Source of the DNA: Apibacter muscae
GTDB lineage: Bacteria; Bacteroidota; Bacteroidia; Flavobacteriales; Weeksellaceae
DNA: 38,727 nucleotides
Direction: 5' to 3'
Assembly (NCBI RefSeq): GCF_007845635.1
Contig: NZ_SELG01000030.1
Location: 1 to 38,727 of the forward strand
In this document: positions 8,125-17,615 of the stretch, in pieces
How the letters are laid out: each line of letters begins with the position of its first letter
Numbering within the stretch: the stretch's first letter is position 1
Program-made: the position numbers and the translations under genes
The notes under the pieces: model-generated
What the model saw: the letters and a program-made list of their open reading frames with translations, nothing else
Databases searched by the model: none
Told to the model about the DNA's origin: nothing

Positions 8125-8886
8125 TTATATTTTTCCCAATAATTTTTTAAGCCTTTGCTTCCTTGTCTTCTTGTTTATATAAACATGATTTTTATGATCT
8201 AAAATCTGTATAATTTTAGAAAGTGATTCATTTACTAATTTAGCATATTTTTCTCCAATTATGGGGATCATTTCATCAGTTAATGAAAGTTTAATAAAAT
8301 TTTGAATTCTTTGGTTTAGTGTTAGCTTTTTAAATTGCATTCGGTTTAAATCAATTAAAGAAAAAACATATGACTCATTAATTTTTTCAACCAAAACATT
8401 CCCTGGTGACAAATCTTTAAATAGTATCTCTTGTTGATGAATGGTATATATAAATTCCGTAAAAGATTCTAGAATATTGTTCCAATCTTTAAAATTTTCT
8501 TTTCTTTCAATGAGTTCCCTAAAAGTAAAGTCGTAAGAACAAAATTCTGATATATAATAAGAACGCTGTATTTTCCCTCCTATTCTTTCTTCGAAAAAAG
8601 CGATGGGATTGGGGGTTTTAATTCGCTTATTCAAAAGAATTTCTGCATGATGATAAGATCGGTAGGCTTTAGATCTTCTTATTCCACTATAAACATACTG
8701 ATTAAGTAGATGTGGAATTTTAAAAGATTTTACTGCTAATGTTCCTAAATTTTCAATTTGTATTTTTTTTAGGGTATTTCTTTCTTTAAAAATAACTTCT
8801 CCTAAAGCATCAAAATTATTTATTATGGTTAATAAATCTTCCTGTTTATCTTTCCATTTATCGTTAATGTGTATATTCCAACTCAT
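8125..8886 (-). CDS. Kdo/WaaP-like lipopolysaccharide kinase family protein
   Basis: The 253-aa protein has a small protein-kinase-like fold of the lipopolysaccharide kinase (Kdo/WaaP) type. A likely ATP-binding Lys is K53 in AVKSFK, the catalytic loop is D158-x4-N163 (KDLSPGNVLV), and the metal-binding Asp is D179 in LIDLNR. Such enzymes phosphorylate Kdo or heptose of the LPS core at the cytoplasmic face. The C-terminus is rich in Lys. Its start overlaps the end of the photolyase gene by 4 nt. The kinase fold is well supported; the LPS substrate is inferred from the family. Confidence 0.82.
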   Translation of the reverse strand: MSWNIHINDKWKDKQEDLLTIINNFDALGEVIFKERNTLKKIQIENLGTLAVKSFKIPHLLNQYVYSGIRRSKAYRSYHHAEILLNKRIKTPNPIAFFEERIGGKIQRSYYISEFCSYDFTFRELIERKENFKDWNNILESFTEFIYTIHQQEILFKDLSPGNVLVEKINESYVFSLIDLNRMQFKKLTLNQRIQNFIKLSLTDEMIPIIGEKYAKLVNESLSKIIQILDHKNHVYINKKTRKQRLKKLLGKI

Positions 8887-10181
8887 ATTTTTAGGGCTTT
8901 GCTATATACTTCCAAGGCTCTTTTTCTTGCAAACGTGTGTTCAACCATGGGAGGCATATAGTTTTTAGTATCAAATTCCGGAACCCATTGTTTTGTATAT
9001 TTATTTTGAGGATCAAACCTTTTCATTTGTAATGTAGGATTAAATATTCTAAAATAAGGCACTGAATCACAGCCGGAGCCACTTGCCCACTGCCAATTTC
9101 CATTATTACTAGCTAGTTCAAAATCCAACAACTTAGTGGCAAAATAAGCCTCTCCCCACCTCCAATCAATCAATAAGTGTTTACAAAGAAAGCTGGCTAC
9201 AATCATTCTCACTCGGTTGTGCATTAATCCTGTGAAGTTTAATTCTCTCATTCCTGCATCAACGATCGGGTAGCCAGTTTTTCCTAGTTTCCAAAGCTGA
9301 AATTCTTCTTCATTGTTTCGCCAAACTATATTATCATATTTTTTTTTAAAGCTATGGTTAACCACTGGGGGGAAATGATAAAGTATAGATATAAAAAATT
9401 CCCTCCAAATTAGTTCGTTTATAAATATGGATGAGTTTACCTCTGTATTCTTATAAACTTCTCTTATAGATAAGATTCCAAATCGTAAATAGGTGCTTAT
9501 ATGCGAAGTACCTGCTAAAGAAGGATAATCTCTGGTTTCTTTATAATTATTGATCTGAATTTGAGAAATATTAAAACTAGGAGGAACTATTGTGGATTTT
9601 GTAAAACCTATCTCTTTCATTGATAATGGTTCACCAACCACCTGCTTAGTATTATTCAAAAATTTTTCACTTGGATAATATGGGAGAGTCTTTTTAGAAA
9701 CTACTTCTTTCCACTTCTTTGAATATGGAGTATAAACAGTATAGGGAGAATGATCCGCTTTAAATACTTCTGAAGGATGACAGATTACATGATCTTGTTC
9801 TTGGTAGAAAGTTATTTGCTCTGTAGCTAAAAGATCCTTGATTTTCTTATCTCTTTCTTGTCCGTAAGGTTCATAATCTTCATTACAGAATACAGAACCT
9901 ACTTCGTAACTTTTAATTATTTCTTTAAAAACTTGTATTGGCTTTCCTTTAAAAAAACGTATTTGTGTATGGTAAGGTTTTAGTTGGTTATTAATATTTT
10001 GTAATTGATCATAAATTAAGGATACTCTAGCATCATCGACTTCAGATAATTGATTCAGTATATGGGTATCAAAAATAAAAATTAAATAAACATTATTCGC
10101 CCCTAAGGCCTTGTACAGACCTGGATTATCATGTAGTCTTAAGTCTCTTCTAAACCAAAATATATTAATTTTTTCTTTCAT
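8883..10181 (-). CDS. phrB: Deoxyribodipyrimidine photolyase
   Basis: A 432-aa cryptochrome/photolyase family member, class I-like in size. The N-terminal antenna domain begins with WFRRDLRLHDNP. The C-terminal FAD domain has ELIWREFF, the NRVRMIVASFL helix and the signature region around GNWQWASGSGCD and RIFNP. It would repair cyclobutane dimers in DNA using blue light. The start at 10181 lies inside the end of the upstream trmH-like gene (17-nt overlap), which supports an operon. CPD photolyase is the likeliest role; cryptochrome cannot be fully excluded. Confidence 0.95.
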   Translation of the reverse strand: MKEKINIFWFRRDLRLHDNPGLYKALGANNVYLIFIFDTHILNQLSEVDDARVSLIYDQLQNINNQLKPYHTQIRFFKGKPIQVFKEIIKSYEVGSVFCNEDYEPYGQERDKKIKDLLATEQITFYQEQDHVICHPSEVFKADHSPYTVYTPYSKKWKEVVSKKTLPYYPSEKFLNNTKQVVGEPLSMKEIGFTKSTIVPPSFNISQIQINNYKETRDYPSLAGTSHISTYLRFGILSIREVYKNTEVNSSIFINELIWREFFISILYHFPPVVNHSFKKKYDNIVWRNNEEEFQLWKLGKTGYPIVDAGMRELNFTGLMHNRVRMIVASFLCKHLLIDWRWGEAYFATKLLDFELASNNGNWQWASGSGCDSVPYFRIFNPTLQMKRFDPQNKYTKQWVPEFDTKNYMPPMVEHTFARKRALEVYSKALKI

Positions 10182-10914
10182 TTTTTTCTTTTTGCGAAAA
10201 GAATTCTCCTAATATTATTCCAGCGGACATTGCTACATTTAAACTTTCGGTTTTCTTCTTTTCCCCAAATCTTGGAATGGATATAGTTTTAGAACAAGTA
10301 TTCTTTATTGAATCTGATATTCCATTGCCTTCATTTCCCATAATTAGAAATGCTTCTTGCTCTAATTCTACTTGGTAAATGCTTTCTCCATCCATATCGG
10401 TTGCATATATGGGCAGATGTTGATTATCTCTAAAAAATATTTCAAGATTTGTGTACACTACATTTACTCTTGCTAATGAGCCCATGGACGCTTGCACAAC
10501 TTTTGGATTAAAAATATCTACAGTATCTTCGCTACATATTATTTGTTCTATCCCGAACCAATCAGCCAAACGAATTAAGGTCCCCATGTTTCCGGGATCT
10601 TGGATGCTTTCCAAAACTAATTGTTTTCCCTCTATCTTTTTCAACTCTGGTTTAGGGATTTCTACTATTGCTAGGGCGTTGCTAGGATTTTTAAGAAAGC
10701 TTATTTTATTTAATTCCTTCTTTGATATAATTACATACTTATCTTCTGAAAGAATTTCTATGGGTTCAATCGTGTAAATCTTTGATAAAGTAAAATCTGA
10801 ATAAATAAATTCTTTAATGTTTTTTATACCTTCTACAATAAATAAATTATATTTTTGTCTATATTTTTTATTTGCAAGGGATTGAATCAATTTAATTCTA
10901 TTGGCAGACAGCAT
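10165..10914 (-). CDS. TrmH/SpoU family RNA 2'-O-methyltransferase
   Basis: The 249-aa protein has the SpoU (SPOUT) methyltransferase layout. An N-terminal substrate-binding domain is followed by motif 1 (QDPGNMGTLIR), motif 2 (MGNEGNGIS) and motif 3 (SIPRFG, SLNVAMSAG). It would methylate ribose in rRNA or tRNA using S-adenosylmethionine. It is the first gene of the minus-strand run ending at 5926. Its start codon is only 9 bp from that of the divergent tamL, so the two promoters must lie inside each other's coding regions or overlap. Confidence 0.92.
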   Translation of the reverse strand: MLSANRIKLIQSLANKKYRQKYNLFIVEGIKNIKEFIYSDFTLSKIYTIEPIEILSEDKYVIISKKELNKISFLKNPSNALAIVEIPKPELKKIEGKQLVLESIQDPGNMGTLIRLADWFGIEQIICSEDTVDIFNPKVVQASMGSLARVNVVYTNLEIFFRDNQHLPIYATDMDGESIYQVELEQEAFLIMGNEGNGISDSIKNTCSKTISIPRFGEKKKTESLNVAMSAGIILGEFFSQKEKNERKN

Positions 10915-10923
10915 AACTTAAAT

Positions 10924-13713
10924 ATGAAAATACAATACAATATTACATTAAAGATATTAATTTTCTCTCTATTGTTTCTTATTTTTTCCTGTAGAACCAA
11001 TAAAGTTCCAGAAAATTCTCATCTGTTTACAGGTAATACATATAAATACTTAGATGCAAAAGGAAAGCCTTATGCCGATGAATTGGATAATTATGTGAAA
11101 CAAAAACCGAATAAAAAAATCTTTTTTTATGTACCCTTAAAATTATGGCTTTATGATTTGTCTAACGCTAAATTTGATTCTGTTTACAAAGATTATTACC
11201 TTGTTGATAAAGAACAAAGAAGTCTAAAATTATTAGATTCCTTATATTTAAAATACAATTTAGACAGCTATGTTGGTAAATCTAGATGGCTTGATCGTTT
11301 TATTTATAGCAAAGGCGAACCTCCTGTACTGGTAGATTCTGCCATGGCTAATTCGTCTGCAAAAAATTTGAACCAGTATTTTATAAATAGAGGCTGGAGA
11401 AAATCTCAAGTCATTGATACTATCCTTACAAGTGGTAAGAAAGCTACGGTACAATACAATATTAAATTGGGTGAACCCATGATTATTGATACCATTATTT
11501 ACGATGTAAGTGAAGAAATAAATGCTAATATTTACAATGGTTATTTAAGATTTAAAAATCGGGTAAATCCTAAAAAATTAAAGAAAAATTATACTAAAGA
11601 GGAAATTTTACAAAATTTCTATCAAAAATTATCTTTACTAAAGAAAGGAGATCGTTTAGATGCCTACCTTATGGGAGATGAAATCACTCAATTGGATAAC
11701 CAATTTAAAAACATGGGATATTTTGGCTTTAATGACTTAAAGGATGAGGTAATATTTTATGTAGACACAGCCAATAACATAAACCATGTCCCTGTAACAC
11801 TATCCATAAAAAAAAGCCCTTATACACTTCCTTCTCCAACCAGTGCATCCGGGGATTCTTTACAAGGATCTAATGACTCAATTTCCAAAGACAGAGCTAA
11901 ACCTGTTTTTAAAAAATTTAAGTATGAAAAGATTAATGTAACCCTATTGAATAATCAAACGGATGATAATAAAGAAAGTATTGTTGATTCAAGTTATTTT
12001 GTTAATAAAAAGAAATTTATTCGTTTTGAAAATGGTAAAAAGGTAAAAAGCTACATTGAAGATACTGTTGCTTTTATTATTAATAAATCAGATGGTAGAT
12101 ATAGAGATAGAGTTTTGGCTGATATGCTTGCCATTGGTATGGGAAAAACTTACCGTTTAAATGCAGAAACCGAAACTCGAAGAAATATTTATAAAGTAAA
12201 CAATTTTAATTTATTAGGATTTAATACTTCTCCAGAAAAAGGTTCTGATTCTACGCTTATTTCTAACATAATTTTAATGCCTATGAATAAATATTCCTAC
12301 GAAATAGGTTTAGAAGCTTTTACCTCAAGCGTTGCAAATTTTGGAATTACCCCAAACCTGACCTTTACTGCTAAAAACTTGTTTAGAGGCGCAGAAAATC
12401 TAAATGTAACTTTCGGTGGATCTTTAGGAAATATAGAATCTAAGAAGAATAACAATCGTCTTTTTAATGCTTCTGAGTTTAATACTCAAGTCAGTTTATC
12501 ATTTCCAAGATTTCTAGCTCCTTTTGGATTGCGAGATAAAATACCTAAATCTTGGGGCCCCTCCTCGGCTATTTCTGTTGGATACAATGCTCAATTTAAT
12601 ATAGGTTTAGACAAAAGAAGTTATAATGCTGGATTTTTATATAATTTCAGTCCTACACGTTCCACCAACCATCAAATATCCTTATGGAATTTACAATACA
12701 CTCAATTCTTAAATCCTGATAATTACTATAATATTTATACTACAGACTGGGCTGGTGTTAATGGTATGAGAGAAATTTACTTTACCGTAAATCCATCCAT
12801 GAGAGAGGAATATGAAAGTGGTAAAATTACCAATGAACAACTTCAACATATCATTGCTAATGATCCTAATTTTAGAACAGAAGTTGAACAAAAAGCACCC
12901 CAATACTGGGATCAATACAATTTATTAGAATCAAGAAGATACCGCTTTACACAAAATATTTTAATATCTTCCTTCCAATATAGCTTTACTTATGACCAGA
13001 GATTAAAATATTTCCCTCCTAAACATCCTTTTTATCTTAGAGCACAAATGGAACTCGCTGGTAATATGCTGTCAATTTTCAACAAATCTTTTAAAGATTT
13101 TGAAACTTCAAACAATAAGGTTGTCAAAGAAATTTTTGGTGTACCCTATTCTCAATTTGTGAAATTTGATTTTGACTTACGTAAATATTGGAATTTATCT
13201 TCAAAAAAATCAATTGATGCTCGCTTTTTTATGGGTATCGGTTTACCTTATGGTAATTCTTTCAGTATGCCTTTTGACCGAAGTTATTCTGTCGGTGGTC
13301 CTAATGACATAAGAGCTTGGAGAGCTTTTGGATTTGGGCCTGGAGCCTCTAAATTGAGTGGAAAAAACGGCTATGAGTTAATTGCGATAGATAACTTTAA
13401 GCTACTAACCTCTGTAGAATATCGTTTCCCACTTCCTAGCAATGGATTCTTTGGGGCTTTGTTTGTAGATGCAGGTAACATATGGGGGATTAATAATGAT
13501 TCTCCGTATAAATTCAAATTCGATTCTTTTTATAAAGAATTAGGAATTGGAGGTGGATGGGGAATACGATGGGATATTAGTAATTTTATCATTCGTTTTG
13601 ACTTTGCTTACAAGTTTTATAATCCACAAAGAGATTTAGGGGATCGTTGGTATTTTAAACATATAAACATTCTACAGCCACAATTTAATTTTGCTATTGG
13701 CTATCCTTTTTAA
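10924..13713 (+). CDS. tamL: TamL: lipoprotein-type BamA/TamA family outer membrane protein
   Basis: The 929-aa BamA/TamA-superfamily protein inserts or translocates proteins at the outer membrane. The start is taken at 10924 because it begins a signal peptide ending in the lipobox FLIFSC; an in-frame extension to 10855 would bury it. Lipidation of a TamA homologue is the hallmark of TamL in Bacteroidota. POTRA-like repeats fill about residues 100-450. The C-terminal third is a surface-antigen barrel, with SVGGPNDIRAW near residue 795 and GIRWDISN near 885. The usual partner tamB is not adjacent; a histidine kinase gene follows after 37 nt. Residues 310-360 hold a Ser/Lys-rich insertion. Confidence 0.9.
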   Translation: MKIQYNITLKILIFSLLFLIFSCRTNKVPENSHLFTGNTYKYLDAKGKPYADELDNYVKQKPNKKIFFYVPLKLWLYDLSNAKFDSVYKDYYLVDKEQRSLKLLDSLYLKYNLDSYVGKSRWLDRFIYSKGEPPVLVDSAMANSSAKNLNQYFINRGWRKSQVIDTILTSGKKATVQYNIKLGEPMIIDTIIYDVSEEINANIYNGYLRFKNRVNPKKLKKNYTKEEILQNFYQKLSLLKKGDRLDAYLMGDEITQLDNQFKNMGYFGFNDLKDEVIFYVDTANNINHVPVTLSIKKSPYTLPSPTSASGDSLQGSNDSISKDRAKPVFKKFKYEKINVTLLNNQTDDNKESIVDSSYFVNKKKFIRFENGKKVKSYIEDTVAFIINKSDGRYRDRVLADMLAIGMGKTYRLNAETETRRNIYKVNNFNLLGFNTSPEKGSDSTLISNIILMPMNKYSYEIGLEAFTSSVANFGITPNLTFTAKNLFRGAENLNVTFGGSLGNIESKKNNNRLFNASEFNTQVSLSFPRFLAPFGLRDKIPKSWGPSSAISVGYNAQFNIGLDKRSYNAGFLYNFSPTRSTNHQISLWNLQYTQFLNPDNYYNIYTTDWAGVNGMREIYFTVNPSMREEYESGKITNEQLQHIIANDPNFRTEVEQKAPQYWDQYNLLESRRYRFTQNILISSFQYSFTYDQRLKYFPPKHPFYLRAQMELAGNMLSIFNKSFKDFETSNNKVVKEIFGVPYSQFVKFDFDLRKYWNLSSKKSIDARFFMGIGLPYGNSFSMPFDRSYSVGGPNDIRAWRAFGFGPGASKLSGKNGYELIAIDNFKLLTSVEYRFPLPSNGFFGALFVDAGNIWGINNDSPYKFKFDSFYKELGIGGGWGIRWDISNFIIRFDFAYKFYNPQRDLGDRWYFKHINILQPQFNFAIGYPF

Positions 13714-13750
13714 TTCAATGAGTAATTCCTATAATTAATATAATATTAGA

Positions 13751-14905
13751 ATGAACTTATATGGGAACATAAGGCTTAGCAACTGGATTGGATATATATC
13801 GGCTCTCTTAGTTGCTATTTTCTTTATTGTTTTTATGAATAAAAAAGTAAATCAGCTAAAAAAAGATGAATCCATACGAATATCTAATTATGCAAAAACC
13901 ATTGAGCTACTAAATACAGAAATAAATATTCCCCCACATACACAAACTTATCTAGTAGGAACCATTGAGCAAAATACCTCTATCCCAGTTATTCTTGTTG
14001 ATAGCAAAGGAGTTTATATAGACTCAAAAAATATTGACACTCATATTGTCAATAACCCTCAAACTCTTGAAAAGGAATTAAATAATATGAGAAAGCAATA
14101 TCCTCCTATCTCTATTATACTTCCTTTTGGGAAACAATACGTTTATTATAAAAATTCAATTTTTTTAAACCAATTAGAGTATTTTCCAATTGTTATATTC
14201 CTAGTGATTGGACTGTTTATTTGGTTCTCTTATTGGTATTTTTCAACTTTAAAAAAAACAGAGCAAAGCCTTTTATGGGCTGGTATGGCTAAAGAAACAG
14301 CACATCAAATCGGAACCCCACTATCCTCCATAATTGGATGGCTGGAAATTTTAAAATTAGAAAATATTGATAAAAAGCCAATTCAGAATATTGAAAGAGA
14401 TGTAAATCGTTTGCAGGATATAACTGAAAGGTTTTCTAAAATAGGTTCAATTCCTTCTTTAGAAAATGAAAATGTGGTGAAAATTTCTAAACATGCCTTT
14501 TATTATCTTAAAAATAGAGTTTCTAAAAAAATAATCTTTGAGTTTTCTGCTCCTGAGTATCCTATATTTATAAAATTAAACAAACATTTATTTAACTGGG
14601 TTATAGAAAATATTATCAAAAATGCTGTTGATGCTATGAAGGGTGAAGGAACGATACAATTAAAGATTATTGATCATAAAAAAAATATTTATATAGATAT
14701 ATCCGATGAAGGATCAGGAATTACTAAAAATAATATCCCAAAAATATTTAAGCCGGGGTTTAGTACGAAAAAAAGAGGTTGGGGCTTAGGACTTTCCTTG
14801 GTGCGAAGAATCATTGAAGACTATCATTTTGGGAGGATCTTTGTCTTGAATTCTGAAATTAATAAGGGTACTACTTTTAGAATTATACTTAAAAAGGAAC
14901 TTTAA
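13751..14905 (+). CDS. Membrane sensor histidine kinase
   Basis: The 384-aa protein has membrane helices at about 12-29 and 145-164 bracketing a periplasmic sensor region of about 115 residues. The HisKA box has phospho-acceptor H185 in [13 protein letters not shown]. The HATPase domain shows the N box ([11 protein letters not shown]), G1 (DEGSGI) and G2 (GWGLGLSL). No HAMP domain is visible between the second helix and the H box. No response regulator is adjacent, so its partner lies elsewhere. It starts 37 nt after tamL and may be co-transcribed with it, which would fit envelope sensing, but that is inference. Confidence 0.92.
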   Translation: MNLYGNIRLSNWIGYISALLVAIFFIVFMNKKVNQLKKDESIRISNYAKTIELLNTEINIPPHTQTYLVGTIEQNTSIPVILVDSKGVYIDSKNIDTHIVNNPQTLEKELNNMRKQYPPISIILPFGKQYVYYKNSIFLNQLEYFPIVIFLVIGLFIWFSYWYFSTLKKTEQSLLWAGMAKETAHQIGTPLSSIIGWLEILKLENIDKKPIQNIERDVNRLQDITERFSKIGSIPSLENENVVKISKHAFYYLKNRVSKKIIFEFSAPEYPIFIKLNKHLFNWVIENIIKNAVDAMKGEGTIQLKIIDHKKNIYIDISDEGSGITKNNIPKIFKPGFSTKKRGWGLGLSLVRRIIEDYHFGRIFVLNSEINKGTTFRIILKKEL

Positions 14906-14918
14906 AAGTTTAAGTAAA

Positions 14919-14954
14919 TTTGTCCATACTAATTCTCTATTTTATGTATTTTTG
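14919..14954 (+). promoter_or_regulatory. Candidate promoter of lptB, possibly giving a leaderless mRNA
   Basis: TTTG at 14919-14922 and TATTTTTG at 14947-14954 match the Bacteroidota -33/-7 elements, with a slightly long spacer of 24 nt. Transcription starting about 6-8 nt after the -7 element would begin at or next to the ATG at 14961, which implies little or no leader. Confidence 0.4.
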
Positions 14955-14960
14955 AAAATT

Positions 14961-15689
14961 ATGATTTTAAAAGGTGAACATTTAGTTAAGAGCTATGGTA
15001 ACAAAAGAGTAGTTAAAGACGTTTCCTTGAATGTAAAAAGAGGAGAGATCGTTGGATTACTGGGACCTAACGGAGCTGGTAAAACCACTACCTTTTACAT
15101 GATTGTTGGTTTAATTAAACCAACCCAGGGCAATATTCTAATTGATTCCTTAGATATTACTCATGATGCCATGTATAAACGAGCTCAAAAAGGGATTGGA
15201 TACTTAGCTCAAGAAGCTTCAATCTTTCGTAAATTAACGGTTGAAGATAATATTTTAGGGGTTCTACAAATGACTAAACTCTCTAAAAAAGAACAAAAAA
15301 TTAAAACTGATTCTTTAATTGAAGAATTTAGTTTAGAGCATGTAAGAAAAAATCGTGGGGATTTACTTTCTGGTGGAGAAAGACGCCGTTGTGAAATTGC
15401 CCGATGTTTAGCTACTGATCCTAAATTTATTTTGCTTGATGAACCTTTTGCTGGTGTTGATCCTATAGCGGTTGAAGATATACAAAAAATTGTTCGATCA
15501 TTGGTAAATAAAAATATTGGTATTTTAATAACAGATCACAACGTTCAACAAACCTTAGCAATCACGAATCGTACTTACATAATGTTCGAAGGAAATATAT
15601 TGAAAGAAGGTTACCCAGAAGATTTAGCAGGTGATCCTATGGTTAGACAAGTATATTTAGGTGAAAATTTCCGATACGAAAAATACTAA
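14961..15689 (+). CDS. lptB: LPS export ABC transporter ATP-binding protein LptB
   Basis: The 242-aa ABC ATPase powers the LptBFG complex that extracts LPS from the inner membrane. Walker A is GPNGAGKT (35-42), the Q-loop lies near YLAQEA, the signature is LSGGERRR, Walker B is [12 protein letters not shown], and the switch His is in [10 protein letters not shown], all in the order and wording typical of LptB. The ATG at 14961 is chosen over an in-frame TTG at 14952 because that TTG belongs to the candidate -7 promoter element. The permease genes lptF/lptG are not next to it, which is common in Bacteroidota. Confidence 0.95.
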   Translation: MILKGEHLVKSYGNKRVVKDVSLNVKRGEIVGLLGPNGAGKTTTFYMIVGLIKPTQGNILIDSLDITHDAMYKRAQKGIGYLAQEASIFRKLTVEDNILGVLQMTKLSKKEQKIKTDSLIEEFSLEHVRKNRGDLLSGGERRRCEIARCLATDPKFILLDEPFAGVDPIAVEDIQKIVRSLVNKNIGILITDHNVQQTLAITNRTYIMFEGNILKEGYPEDLAGDPMVRQVYLGENFRYEKY

Positions 15690-15709
15690 CCTTTTTAAGG
15701 GTTACTTTT
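15687..15709 (+). terminator. Weak intrinsic terminator after lptB
   Basis: An 8-bp stem, TAACCTTT/AAGGGTTA (15687-15704) with one G-T pair and a 2-nt loop, is followed by CTTTT. It includes the lptB stop codon. The T tract is short, so efficiency is doubtful. Confidence 0.4.
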
Positions 15710-15770
15710 CAAATTTGTCTAATTCTCCTTGCTATCATCGATTTCACTAATCATTCAATGATATTTAAAA

Positions 15771-16754
15771 TTATGTTTCTTTCAAAATTGTTTGGTGCAT
15801 TTTTTTCATTATAAAACTTCCCAATAAAGCCAAGAGTCCTCCTAAAAAAGTTTCGTAAATACGAGCAAAGGGAAGGGAATAGTTCGGATCTTTCCAAAAT
15901 TCCGCAGATTCCAATAAAATAAGTATAAATACTGTTAATCCGAAGGTTTTTAAAAAATATTTAAAATTTAGAAAGGTGGGTAAAAAAAATACACATAATA
16001 AAATTACTAAAAAATGAAAGATTCTATATTTACTATCGATATTCATAATTATTAATACGACGATAGAACCCGCCAAATTCCCTAGAAACCTTTTAATGGT
16101 GTTCGTAAGTATCCCTTGATCTTTGGGTTTTAATAGTACCACAAAAGTCATTACTGCCCAATAAGAACGTTCCAATTTTAATTGTTCCGGCAAATAAAGA
16201 GTTAAAAATAAAAAACTACTAAAGATCAAAGAATTCACAAAATTTTGAAATGGATGGGTAAATAATGTTTGAGTAAACTCGCTTGATTGAAAATTTATAA
16301 ATTCCAATTTTCGTCTATTAACAATAGCAATCATTGTTAAAGTAATGATGGATCCTAATAGATAAGCAATTGCTGTATGGTAGCTTAAATCTTTTAAGGT
16401 AGTTCCTAAAGAAGAATATATTATAAAGTATGGAATGGCTCGATCCGAAATTGGATCATGATTATAGGCTATATAATAGTAATTGGATAGTAAAAATAAA
16501 AAAATATAGAATTCTATGGATAGTTTAAAAAGGATACCTAAGTAACAACCGAATAATATCATTGACAACCAAAAAAAAGTATAGATATATTTCCCTGACT
16601 TAGGCTTGGCTGAATATATAATATAAGTAAACATTACAGATATAATTCCTAATGCTATACTAGAGAGCCCTAAAAATAAAAAACTTATAATAGTAATAGC
16701 TCCTGTACTGGTAAAAAAAACGAAATTATCTGTCGATATGTTTTTTATTTTCAT
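15771..16754 (-). CDS. FUSC/ArAE-family integral membrane protein
   Basis: The 327-aa protein consists mainly of hydrophobic helices in two groups separated by a loop near residues 150-190. The second half carries ERSYWAVMTFVVLLKP and the following RFLGNLAGS, which match the core signature of the FUSC (fusaric acid resistance/aromatic acid exporter) family. It lacks the large cytoplasmic domain of full YccS-type exporters, so it is a short version. An efflux role is possible but the substrate is unknown. It is convergent with lptB and is the last core-type gene before the accessory island. Confidence 0.75.
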   Translation of the reverse strand: MKIKNISTDNFVFFTSTGAITIISFLFLGLSSIALGIISVMFTYIIYSAKPKSGKYIYTFFWLSMILFGCYLGILFKLSIEFYIFLFLLSNYYYIAYNHDPISDRAIPYFIIYSSLGTTLKDLSYHTAIAYLLGSIITLTMIAIVNRRKLEFINFQSSEFTQTLFTHPFQNFVNSLIFSSFLFLTLYLPEQLKLERSYWAVMTFVVLLKPKDQGILTNTIKRFLGNLAGSIVVLIIMNIDSKYRIFHFLVILLCVFFLPTFLNFKYFLKTFGLTVFILILLESAEFWKDPNYSLPFARIYETFLGGLLALLGSFIMKKMHQTILKET

Positions 16755-17174
16755 GTATACTATAATTTTTTATATGTGAAATTGAATCTAAGAAACATAA
16801 CAACCTCTTAATTTTCATGCCATTATTAAAATTATTCCATATCAAACAATATTTGACATATATATGAATTACTAATTTTGCTTTGTATAAATTCTTAATA
16901 ATTGATAAACTAATAAAAATTAAAAGTTTTCTATTATAAGATTTAATTATGAAAAATGAGATGTTCCGAATCTTCTCTTGAAAAATTTTAAATAACTAAA
17001 TACTATACGATATCTTCTTATTTTCCAGTCATATAAAATTAAAACAACCAAGCGTAAGCTAATAAAAATTTTGTTTAATATTGAGGAATTTTTAAAAATT
17101 TAATTTTAAAATCATTGTTTACAATAAATAAGTGTAAATCAGCTCAATTATAATTATAAAATATAATAAAACTT
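16755..17174. other. AT-rich gap at the island's left edge, no gene seen
   Basis: About 420 bp of very AT-rich DNA with stops in all frames. I see no tRNA, no clear terminator and no long repeat. It separates the FUSC gene from the degraded hcp-vgrG pair, so it is the most likely left junction of the accessory region. Confidence 0.5.
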
Positions 17175-17570
17175 ATGTCTTCATTTTTAGCCAAGTTATA
17201 ACTAGACGGCGGCATCTACCATATTTTAGAATGCGAATATGAATTTGAAAAACGCACCGATGCTCATTTAAAACCTACCGGGGAGACCGAAGGTGGTAAA
17301 ATTCTGATAACCTTGGAAAGCACTGGGAAAACTAATTTTATTGAGTGGGCTATTGCTCCTAACAAAGAGAAAAGTGGTGAAATTATTTTTTACAGGCGGG
17401 ACGCTATGAGCCGTTTGCTTACTCTAAAGTTTGAAAGGGCTTATTGCATTCATTTCAAGGAAAAGTTTACTTCTAATGGTGGGGAACCTATGGTTACTAC
17501 TTTAACTTTGGTTGCGAGAAAGTTAAAATTCAGCAATCTTTCTTTTGTTAACAACTGGTCGTTGAAATAA
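17175..17570 (+). pseudogene. T6SS tube protein Hcp (TssD) pseudogene
   Basis: Translation from ATG 17175 aligns along its whole length with the intact Hcp at 36947-37345. The LDGxIYxILECxYxFEKRTD segment near the start, EKSGxIIFYRRD in the middle and the AYCIxFxEKF segment are shared. One in-frame TAA (17199-17201) sits at codon 9, where the intact copy has a Glu codon (GAA), so a single G-to-T change broke the gene. No frameshift is visible in the remaining 123 codons. Hcp rings form the inner tube of the T6SS. It is followed after 45 nt by a broken vgrG, the same order as in the intact pair. Confidence 0.85.
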
Positions 17571-17615
17571 TATATAATATAATCTTTATCTTAAACTTTC
17601 TTAAAACTATTTTTT

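Noticed and set aside
10855-10923. N-terminal extension of TamL
   Set aside because: The extra 23 residues are not signal-like, overlap the divergent methyltransferase gene and would bury the lipoprotein signal peptide that begins at 10924.
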